Assembly: GCA_022226955.1 (NCBI GenBank)
Contig: CP092079.1
Location: 1,395,053 to 1,459,052, forward strand
DNA: 64,000 nt
Reading direction: 5' to 3'
Source of the DNA: Nitrospira sp.
Lineage (GTDB): Bacteria > Nitrospirota > Nitrospiria > Nitrospirales > Nitrospiraceae
Under the pieces are notes generated by a model, which saw only the letters and a program-made list of their open reading frames with translations, was not told the DNA's origin and searched no databases. Both the position numbers and the translations under genes were made by a program. Position 1 is the stretch's first letter, and every line of letters starts with the position of its first letter. Below are positions 1 through 7,600 of the stretch, in pieces.

Positions 1-23
1 AGAAGTATTACGGAACGAGAGCA

Positions 24-39
24 ACCAGCCAAGGCTGGT
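24..39 (-). terminator. Hairpin downstream of the CopD-like gene
   Basis: A perfect 7-bp inverted repeat (ACCAGCC, two-base loop, GGCTGGT) lies 12 bases past the stop of the minus-strand CopD-like gene. No T-run is evident, so it may be a weak terminator or an mRNA 3' end stabiliser. Confidence 0.45.
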
Positions 40-51
40 ATTCGGAGATCG

Positions 52-531
52 TTAGGACCGGACCAGCGAGACTGCGGCAAACAGCACGGCCAGTGAAAGC
101 AGAAGCGCCATGCGCGGCAACCAGGTAGCTGCGGCAAGAACCATGCGATCAGACGCCGTTCGTTGGTTGGGGGCATGAACGAGGATGGCCCGGACGCGCG
201 GGCCGAGGACAAGATCGTGGGCAAGGGTCAGCAGCAGCAGCGCGGCCACGAGCGCCAGCTTCACTCTCAAGGGAGACGGCCATTGAGCCGGCTCGAAGAG
301 CGGCCATCCGTGGGAGAAGGCCAGCATCGGCCCGGTCAATAAGAGAACGGAGGCCGCTCCCCACACCACCAGGCGAAACCGCTTTGCCGACGTTCGGAAC
401 AGGGCTCCGGCATCGGGCTTCGATGCCATGGCCCGATAGGACGGGGCTAGGACAAGGGAAAGAAAAACCGTTCCTCCAATCCAACTGACTGCCGCGAGAA
501 GATGTATCCACACGAGGGCCACTTGCGACAT
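52..531 (-). CDS. CopD-like four-helix membrane protein
   Basis: The 159-residue protein has four predicted membrane helices (about residues 5-27, 52-72, 88-108 and 133-156). The first helix carries the WIHLLAAVSWIGG pattern typical of the CopD / DUF2269-like superfamily of small integral membrane proteins. Relatives are linked to copper uptake or haem-associated electron transfer, but no specific activity can be assigned. It is the last gene of the minus-strand cluster headed by the giant multicopper oxidase, which makes a role in copper supply plausible by context only. A strong hairpin at 607-633 separates it from the upstream beta-barrel gene, so it may be transcribed separately. Confidence 0.7.
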   Translation of the reverse strand: MSQVALVWIHLLAAVSWIGGTVFLSLVLAPSYRAMASKPDAGALFRTSAKRFRLVVWGAASVLLLTGPMLAFSHGWPLFEPAQWPSPLRVKLALVAALLLLTLAHDLVLGPRVRAILVHAPNQRTASDRMVLAAATWLPRMALLLSLAVLFAAVSLVRS

Positions 532-606
532 GCTGTTGCGACTCTATCGTTTCTGTAAAACTCGTATCACGGCGCTGCCCCGACTGAGACTCGAGGCGGT
601 GGCAAG

Positions 607-633
607 GGCGCGCTGAGCCACGCTCAGCGCGCC
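607..633 (-). terminator. GC-rich hairpin after the beta-barrel gene
   Basis: A perfect 11-bp inverted repeat (GGCGCGCTGAG and its complement) with a 5-base loop lies 24 bases past the minus-strand stop at 657. It is followed by no clear U-tract, but its stability and position suggest transcript termination or 3' protection. Confidence 0.55.
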
Positions 634-656
634 GAATGCATCGTCCACTTTGTTCG

Positions 657-1370
657 CTAGAACGAAATCCCCACGTACGGGCCGACTTGGAAATAATCGT
701 TGATCGTGTTGGTCATCCGAGCCGTCAGGTGATAGCGGGCATCGACGCCGACCTTGAACGCCTTCCAGACCTGCACCTCGAATCCCGCGCCGAACTGCAG
801 GCCGGCATCGAGATATTGCGTCTTGTTCGACGGTGGACTCATCACATGAAAATCGAGACCGACGGGAATAATCCAAGGCCGGAACGCACTGCCCTCCATG
901 AATTTGATCTTCGGCGAAACGTTAATCGTCAGCAGGGTCAGCTGAACTTCCTGCGGATCGACCGTGGGACAGGTCCCGCCAAGCGTACAGGTTGCAATGC
1001 TCCCTGCGGCGTTGTTGACCCGATGGGAGTTAATTCGGTTGAGCTGCAACCCGATTTCGCCAAGGACCGACGTCTTGTCCAGTGCGCCCCAGACATCTTT
1101 GGACATCATCAAGTCGAGCCCCGCGCCGACATACCATCCGGCGTTCCCTCCATTGACACCACCGGCTCCCAAGACGCCGTTCGTATCGGTAAAAATCTGC
1201 GTGCCCCGGTCCTGGTTTAAATTCATGAACCCGCCTTTAAAGAAGACCTGATTCCCGGCACCGATCTCCTCAGCCGAAACCGGCGACACACCAGAGGCAG
1301 CGAGCCCCCCGGCGATCGCAACTCCGACAGACCACACTCCAATGCTCCGCACGATTGTCCGAACCTGCAT
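657..1370 (-). CDS. Outer-membrane beta-barrel family protein
   Basis: The chosen ATG gives 237 residues and sits 8 bases behind a perfect AGGAGG; an upstream in-frame ATG at 1427 lacks one. Residues 1-33 form a signal peptide ending in SVSA-like small residues (VSPVSAEE). The mature part alternates polar and hydrophobic residues in Gly- and aromatic-rich strands (GWYVGAGLDLMM, LQFGAGFEV, FQVGPYVGISF) and ends in Phe, as outer-membrane barrels do. Two cysteines around residues 126-132 could form a loop disulfide. No family was recognised with certainty; OmpW- or YfaZ-like barrels are alternatives. It follows the SUMF1 genes of the multicopper oxidase cluster by 124 bases. Confidence 0.7.
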   Translation of the reverse strand: MQVRTIVRSIGVWSVGVAIAGGLAASGVSPVSAEEIGAGNQVFFKGGFMNLNQDRGTQIFTDTNGVLGAGGVNGGNAGWYVGAGLDLMMSKDVWGALDKTSVLGEIGLQLNRINSHRVNNAAGSIATCTLGGTCPTVDPQEVQLTLLTINVSPKIKFMEGSAFRPWIIPVGLDFHVMSPPSNKTQYLDAGLQFGAGFEVQVWKAFKVGVDARYHLTARMTNTINDYFQVGPYVGISF

Positions 1371-1494
1371 GATGTCCCCCTCCTTGCGCGCACTGCGAGG
1401 AGCACGGCCCTTCCTGCAAGCGCTCATGTGATAGACGCTCGCCGGCCCGAGACATCAGCCTAATAAATAAATCCCTCACTGCTGCTACCTTATC

Positions 1495-2457
1495 CTACTT
1501 CACCGCCATCGACACCTTCGTTCCTGCCCCATCCTGCGCATCGCGGGCGCACCGGAATCCCATCCAGTTGATCTTGGTTTGGGGATCGGTCCCGTTGCGC
1601 ATCGCAACACGCATCGTCGTCGTGCTGTCCATCCATCCACCGCCGCGGAAAGCCTTTTGCGTGCCAGTTGCCGGCCCTTTGGGGTTGCGATCAGACGCGG
1701 ACGCGTAATAATCCTTGTCGTACCAGTCGGCCACCCATTCGGACACGTTGCCGATCGTCTGATAGAGCCCGTACGGGCTCACCGCTTTGTCGTACCGGTC
1801 GACGGAAATGATCGGAGGATACAACAACAACCGCTCCGGACGATCGCGTACAGGCCCGGACAGCCCGGTCCGTCCGAAATTCGCCCTCGTCGGTCCGGCG
1901 AGTTCCGGCCCCCATGGAAACAGCCGCCCGTCCGTTCCGCGCGCCGCCTTTTCCCATTCCGCTTCGGTCGGCAGCCGCTTCCCCGCCCACTTGCAGTAGG
2001 CCTCGGCATCGTACCAGGACACATGCATGATGGGATGGTGCGCCATCGTGTCCTGGAAGTTTCCGCCGTCGTACCGCCAGTCCAATTGCGGCTTCCGATC
2101 GGTCGCCAGAACAAACTTCAGATACTCCAGCGCCGTCACTTCGTACTTCCCGATCTCGAACGCATCCAGATAGACCCGCCGCTGCGGCATCTCGCCACGA
2201 TAGGCCAGCCGGTCCGTCTTCTTGTCGCTGCCCATGATGAATTCGCCGGCAGGCACCAGCAACATTTCATCCTTCGTCTTCCAGTTGGCCGCCCGTTCCA
2301 TCGCAATCTTTTTGCCTGCCTCGGTCCACTCGATCACGATGTCTTGCGTATCCAATGCCTGCGCAACAGGAGCCACAACTAGCAATGCCGCGGCCACAAT
2401 GACCGCATTCACCGCCCATTCCCATCTCTGAAACGTCTCCCCTTCCTTCTGCTGCAT
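1495..2457 (-). CDS. Secreted SUMF1-fold protein (formylglycine-generating-enzyme-like), copy 1
   Basis: The 320-residue protein begins at an ATG 6 bases after AAAGGAGG, in preference to an ATG 27 bases upstream. An N-terminal hydrophobic segment (about residues 15-33) acts as signal peptide or anchor. The SUMF1 domain fills the rest: VPAGEFIMGSD, YEVTALEYLKF, GKRLPTEAEWEKAARG, the GNVSEWVADWY block and the terminal GFRCARD. Formylglycine-generating enzymes need two Cys in the segment between FRGG and GFRCA. Here that segment (FRGGGWMDSTTTMRVAMRN) has none, so sulfatase maturation is unlikely and no sulfatase gene is nearby. A structural or ligand-binding role on the C-type-lectin-like fold, or a PvdO-like oxidative role, remain possible. 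It is 45 bases downstream of copy 2. Confidence 0.85.
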   Translation of the reverse strand: MQQKEGETFQRWEWAVNAVIVAAALLVVAPVAQALDTQDIVIEWTEAGKKIAMERAANWKTKDEMLLVPAGEFIMGSDKKTDRLAYRGEMPQRRVYLDAFEIGKYEVTALEYLKFVLATDRKPQLDWRYDGGNFQDTMAHHPIMHVSWYDAEAYCKWAGKRLPTEAEWEKAARGTDGRLFPWGPELAGPTRANFGRTGLSGPVRDRPERLLLYPPIISVDRYDKAVSPYGLYQTIGNVSEWVADWYDKDYYASASDRNPKGPATGTQKAFRGGGWMDSTTTMRVAMRNGTDPQTKINWMGFRCARDAQDGAGTKVSMAVK

Positions 2458-2502
2458 ACCAGGCCTCCTTTTGTATGTGATCAACTTTCAATAGCCAGCC
2501 GC

Positions 2503-3417
2503 TTACGGAGTTTGCGTAAGCTGATAATTGCTCGCGGCCGGCTGATTGCCCGCACCGGATTTCGCACAGCGAAATCCGGTGAGATAACTCTTTCTTGTCG
2601 GCTCTCCGCCGTTGCGTCCGGCAGACCGCGCGACTTCCGGGTCTTCGTTCCAGGACCCGCCGCGAAACACTTTCAGTTCACCGTCATCGGGGCCTTGAGG
2701 ATTCTCAGTAATGCCCTTGCGGTAATAATCCGGGTCGAACCAATCCGACACCCACTCGCTGACGTTGCCGGCCAGCTGGTAGACCCCGTAGGGACTCACC
2801 CCTTTGTCGTAGCGGTTGATATTGGCCAGCGGCGGGTACTTGGCGCCCCGCTTCGACCCGGGGTGCGCGATGTTGCTCTTGATCCAGCCGGCCGGCTCAT
2901 CGCCCCAGGGGAACATGCGGCCGTCCGAACCCCGCGCCGCCTTCTCCCACTCCGCTTCGGTCGGCAAACGCTTGCCGGTCCAGCGGCAATAGGCATCGGC
3001 CTCCTGCCAACTGACGTTGATCACCGGATGGGTGGCCATTTTGTCGGGGAACGGCTTGGCCCGCCAGAACTGCGGCCAACTCGCGCCAGTGGAGAGCACG
3101 AATCTGAGATATTCCACGTTCGAGACTTCGTAGCGATCGATCTCGAACGCATCGAGAGTCACCCGGTGCAGCGGCTGTTCTTGCGGACCTGCCGCGGGAT
3201 CTTTTCGGGGATCGCTCCCCATCAAAAACTCACCGGCCGGCACCATGACCATGCCGCCCGGCACATCCGTCATGGCCATCTGCTCGACTTCGTCCAGCGG
3301 CGTCCAGAGCGGGGGCTGCGCCGACGATTCATGATCGGCCAGCGAAACGCCCACGGGTTGAAGCATCATCCACAGTGCCACCGCCACGGCTATGCTGAAC
3401 GTCACCCTTCTGGCCAT
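2503..3417 (-). CDS. Secreted SUMF1-fold protein (formylglycine-generating-enzyme-like), copy 2
   Basis: The start chosen (MARRVTFSIAV) gives a 304-residue protein with a signal peptide to about residue 27. The longer reading would run back through an intergenic hairpin. SUMF1 motifs are present in order: VPAGEFLMGSDP, RYEVSNVEYLRFV, HPVINVSWQEADAYC, GKRLPTEAEWEKAARG, GNVSEWVSDWF, FRGGSWNEDPE and GFRCAKSG. As in copy 1, the two catalytic cysteines of true formylglycine-generating enzymes are absent. Copies 1 and 2 are clear paralogues. The C-terminal tail (NQPAASNYQLTQTP) after GFRCAKSG resembles translated AGCTGA-type repeat DNA and may be a late extension. Confidence 0.85.
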   Translation of the reverse strand: MARRVTFSIAVAVALWMMLQPVGVSLADHESSAQPPLWTPLDEVEQMAMTDVPGGMVMVPAGEFLMGSDPRKDPAAGPQEQPLHRVTLDAFEIDRYEVSNVEYLRFVLSTGASWPQFWRAKPFPDKMATHPVINVSWQEADAYCRWTGKRLPTEAEWEKAARGSDGRMFPWGDEPAGWIKSNIAHPGSKRGAKYPPLANINRYDKGVSPYGVYQLAGNVSEWVSDWFDPDYYRKGITENPQGPDDGELKVFRGGSWNEDPEVARSAGRNGGEPTRKSYLTGFRCAKSGAGNQPAASNYQLTQTP

Positions 3418-3434
3418 ACCTACCTGGCTGTCAG

Positions 3435-3480
3435 GCTGGCAGCCGTCAGCTTCGGGAACAAGAAGCTGAGAGCTGCCAGC
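3435..3480 (-). repeat. Long intergenic hairpin of AGCTGA-type repeat
   Basis: A 9-bp stem (GCTGGCAGC at 3435-3443 with GCTGCCAGC at 3472-3480), a 2x2 internal bulge and a further 8-bp stem (TCAGCTTC at 3446-3453 with GAAGCTGA at 3462-3469) enclose an 8-base loop. It fills most of the gap between the cupredoxin-like gene and SUMF1 copy 2. It could cause partial termination or protect mRNA between cluster genes. The sequence resembles AGCTGA/CAGCT intergenic repeats. Confidence 0.6.
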
Positions 3481-3508
3481 CAATCGCAAACTCTGTCAAT
3501 TCGCCGCG

Positions 3509-4441
3509 TCAGTGCTCCTGCTTTTCAAGCAGCGGATCGATTTCTTTCTTCGCTTCCTCGGTCACGTTGTAGCGAGTATACGCATGATCCAACACTTCGT
3601 TGGCGTAGAGCCGTCCCGTTGGAGCCGGTACGCTGATCGCCGTTTCGACGGTGGCCTTGGGACCAATCGTAACGGTCTGCTCCGTTGTGGTCCTGACATA
3701 GGGATGCCACACGACCAGCTTGTAGGTGCCCGGCGGCACATCGGTGATGGTAAACTGGCCCTGTTCGTCCGTTTTGGCAAAATAGGGGTTATTGATAGCC
3801 ATTCCCCAGCTCTCCATATAGGCATGGAAGCCGCACTGCATGACGAAAATGCGGCGGTTCTTGCTGAGATTGACCAATTGCTTCATCGGCGGCCCCGCCA
3901 TATGTTTGTGATACATCCCGGCTTCGGTGCGATCTTTAAAGTTGCGCGGATGCTGCGGATTCATCGGCAGGGGCACGTTGAAAAGAACACGCGCGCCTAA
4001 ATTCGACGTTTCATAGGCTTGAATATCGTGCATGACCGGATCCATGTTGACCACGGTCACCGATTGATCGTCACGCACCACCGTCGTGAATGGTAAAAAC
4101 AAGCAATCTTTCGCCTCGATCTGCGGCACCATCTTTTCCTCGAACGGTTTGCCCTTCTCCACTCCTTCTAAATAGACCACGACGTCGCGAAACTCTCCGG
4201 CAGCCCCAACCTGAAACGGCTGAAGAATCCGCCAGCCTTGCCCGTCGGAAATACGCCCGCAATAGAACGGGTCTGGCAACGTGGTCAGGTTATACCCTTT
4301 CGGCTTGGGGACCGCGCCATCAAGCTTCACGGTCCCTGTGATAGTCCCGCCTTCTGTCACGATGGCTTCTTCATAGGCCAAAGCAGGGCTCCCCAGAGCC
4401 AGCGCCAGTATTCCGGTCATCAGTTGTGTCTTGATTTTCAT
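3509..4441 (-). CDS. Secreted cupredoxin-like protein with C-terminal beta-sandwich domain
   Basis: The ATG used gives 310 residues with a classical signal peptide cut after about ALA-22; AGGAGG lies 14 bases upstream. Residues 25-215 form a cupredoxin-like unit. His138 in a MHDIQAYE context, then Cys203-x2-His206 followed by Met209 or Met214, matches the order of type 1 copper ligands in plastocyanin-like proteins. Residues 222-275 (FTITDVPPGTYKLVVWHPYV) look like a carboxypeptidase regulatory-like (CarboxypepD_reg) fold. Its place directly after the giant multicopper oxidase suggests a periplasmic electron carrier or copper-binding partner. That pairing is inference; a methylamine-utilisation-type cupredoxin of other function is possible. 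Confidence 0.75.
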   Translation of the reverse strand: MKIKTQLMTGILALALGSPALAYEEAIVTEGGTITGTVKLDGAVPKPKGYNLTTLPDPFYCGRISDGQGWRILQPFQVGAAGEFRDVVVYLEGVEKGKPFEEKMVPQIEAKDCLFLPFTTVVRDDQSVTVVNMDPVMHDIQAYETSNLGARVLFNVPLPMNPQHPRNFKDRTEAGMYHKHMAGPPMKQLVNLSKNRRIFVMQCGFHAYMESWGMAINNPYFAKTDEQGQFTITDVPPGTYKLVVWHPYVRTTTEQTVTIGPKATVETAISVPAPTGRLYANEVLDHAYTRYNVTEEAKKEIDPLLEKQEH

Positions 4442-4561
4442 AGTTCGTTCTCCGGCCTCCTTCAGCAGATTGAGGTTAAGGTGAAGACTGCGGTTGAGTG
4501 CTCCCCAGTATACAGGGATTTCGCCCGCGATCTCAGCCTCAACCTTCCTCTTCAAAACACA

Positions 4562-4598
4562 CGTGGGGGAGCCGCATGTTACTGGCGGCCCCCCCACG
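4562..4598 (-). terminator. Rho-independent terminator after the giant multicopper oxidase
   Basis: Arms at 4562-4575 and 4585-4598 pair over 14 bp. In the minus-strand RNA the single non-Watson-Crick pair is G-U. The loop is 9 bases, and the downstream RNA reads TGTGTTTTG. It starts 26 bases past the oxidase stop and probably ends most oxidase transcripts before the cupredoxin-like gene. Confidence 0.75.
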
Positions 4599-4623
4599 AG
4601 GTGTTACACCATCCCCACTCCGC

Positions 4624-7600
4624 TTATTTCATGGCGGTCGGAATGGCTTTCACTGCGGGCTCCACTTCCGCCTGCTTGGCGCCCATACCGGCTGCACCAA
4701 GCGGCTGGATCCGTGAATCGCCTGCCGGCAACACACGGAGGTAGCCCCACTGTCCTGACTGCGTGTAGGGCAGCCGGGCGTTGGACCAGACGAAATCTCC
4801 CACCTGACGATACGGGCCGCCCGCACCGCCACGAATGAAGACATCGAGGACTTCCGATCCGGCATACTCCACAACGCTGATCATGTCGGCACCCGGCATG
4901 TACGGCTCGATCGGCCACTCATGGCCTTCGACGCCGAACATTCCGTTCTGCTCGCTATTCGCACCGATGACATGGATGCGAAGCGCGTCACCCGCATGCG
5001 CCTCGATGAGAGGCGTGACGGGATCCTCGGGCTTATCCACCGCACAGGGCTGGAAAATCTTCCCGAGCGAGCAGCCTTGCTCTTCACGGAACTTGTACGG
5101 TTCGGCGCGGTAGTTCACCGACGTCAAACCGGCGACGTTCTGCACATAGGGCATGAACGCGGTTCCGATGATGTTGTCTTCATCCTGGAAGAACAGGGCG
5201 ACATCGCGATAGTTCCGCTTGCCGGCATTTTCGGTCAAGCTCGTATCGACAATGACGTCCGCGCGCCAGGCATTCTTCTGCGAGATATCCGCACCGGTCA
5301 CCGGATCGCGGTACTGCGACCCACGCGGACCGACGACGATGGCACCGTACAATCCGTTGCGCGGATTCAGCACGATGTTGCCGCCGTCCCACACCAGCGA
5401 CGTCGTTTCCTTATTGGAAGGATGCGCGTAATAGGTGTAGACGCGGCCCTCGCCCGGAGCCACAGTCTGCTCGCCGGCGTTGTTGCCGACATTCAGGCCC
5501 TGGCTGTCCTTCGGATCGAAAGCCAATCCCGGCGCAAAGAACGACGCCCGGCTCGCCTTCATCTTGTTCTTCAGATTCACCTTGATACAATCGCCCAGGT
5601 TGACACGCAGCGTCAGCGGATTCGGAGTCAATCCACTGGCCACGGTCGTGGCTTCCTCTTCCAGCGCGAAGATCTTGCCTTCCGGCATGGTCATTTCGAT
5701 CTTCCGCTCGAAGTCCACCTCGATTGCGTCCGGCGCCTTCGGATGGAGCTTCATCGGGCGATCCAACGCCACGACGTTGAAGCTCTTCACCGGAGCATTG
5801 GCCGGGCACACCGAGCTGGGAGTGGCGGGAATCCCGAGGGGATTGGTCCCCTTGGGCAACGGCTTCAGGTCCGCCGTTTCCTTATCGAGCACGCGCACGA
5901 TACCCCATCCACCTTCGGCGAAGTGTGACGTTCTGCCGTTGAAGTGAATGTAGTCGCCCGGCATGCCCTGGAATCCGCCCGCCTTGGTCACGAGGTCATA
6001 CCGCTCGGCGATCCCGACGTGAATCGAGTTCTTCCGGTTGGCATCCGCCGCATACCGTTCCGTGAGGAAGGTGTGGCCGGCGATCGTCCAGACGTGGGAT
6101 TCGTTCATCAGCTGGTGCAACAGGCGGAACACCATGGTGTCGCCCGTGTACGCCCGCAGGAGCGGGGTGCCCGGATCCCCATGGATCGCGCTGCTGAACA
6201 GCTTCGACGTATCAGGGTTGTTCGAGAGGCGCTGCGCAAACGGAGCCGCGCGGAAGTTGAACCCGCTGCCGGTCGTATGCGTCCCGCCGTTGATGTACTT
6301 GTTCGGCGCGTTCAAGATCTTATCGGGCATCTGGAACGACACCGTCTTGCCTGCTTCCAACGCCACTTCGATCGGCTGTCCCGGAGGATTGCCGGCTTCG
6401 ATGACGTTCACCGTGTGCGGCACCGTGTCGTGGATGGAAACCATCAACTCACGGAAGCTGCCGCTGACACCGGCACCGATCGGCTCGTTGCTATGGATGT
6501 CCGCGATCGGACCGCTCCACACCAGCTTGCCGTTCTTCGGATCGTGATAGGTGGACCCGAACGGCTCCACGATCGTCACGCCGAACCCGCCATGCGGCCA
6601 GGTCGTCGCGCCGAACGCGTGGTCATGCCAGAACACGGTCCCCATATCCACGTCTACCCACCACCGATACCGCACAAACTCCGGCGACACGAGGTCGTTG
6701 GCCGGATGGTTGTTCTTCAACGGCTTGAAGAAGGTCACCTGATCGCCCTTGATCTCCTTGATCCGGGCGACTTCGGAGCAGCTCTTATCCCGCGGCAGTG
6801 ACGCCGTGGCATCGTTGCCCTTCTCCAAACAATCCATGCCCACCATCAATTCGGTGTTCACATGGAACTTCGAGGCACCCGGCGCCATCTCGATCTTGAT
6901 GGAAGAGGCTCCGGCCTTGGCTCCGCCGACGATCTTGGCGACCATCGGAGCGGGCAAGCCGTGCTTGGTCTTCTTCCCCCACATTGTGAAGGGGCGCACG
7001 GACATTTCGTACTCCATCCCGGAAATGACTCCGTCCGAGTTCCCTGTATCGAACTGGAAGAAGTGAGGATGGATGTTGATCTTGGACGACTGGAAATTCG
7101 TGTAGTCGTCGTCGTCCCACTCGCTGGTGAGCACCAAGTCCACACAGTCATACACGTTGGCGCGAATGACCGCCGGGAGCTTGAGATCGTCGTTCGCTCT
7201 GGTCAACCGCTCTTCTTCATGGAGCAAGTAGATCAGACCGTCTTTATCCACCATGGCCGGCTCTTTCCCCTGCTTTTTGGCAAGAGTGATCGGCATGCGG
7301 ACAAAGTGAATGTTGTAGAACTTCCGGTTCGCATTCACCGGGCAGAGACTCCAACGTCCCTGTTCGCCAGGAATGGCTGGCTCGGAGGTCCGCTCGCCAT
7401 TGGCATCCTGGTGGATCGGCTCCAGCCAGGGGGCGCCACTATGGTTCGCGGAGAACGGCACACGCTTGCCGAAGTGCGGCTTGAACAACGGCCAGGCCAT
7501 CTTGCCCGTGGTCGGGTCGAAGAGAATAGCCGGTCTGGTGCTGTCATCCCACTTGGCTGCCCATGGATACTTCGGATTTGCGGCGGTGCTTTCCCGCTCG

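Noticed and set aside
2512-3636. A long plus-strand open frame of 374 codons over the SUMF1 gene
   Set aside because: It is the antisense shadow of the GC-rich SUMF1 gene; it shows no family motif and has no ribosome site.
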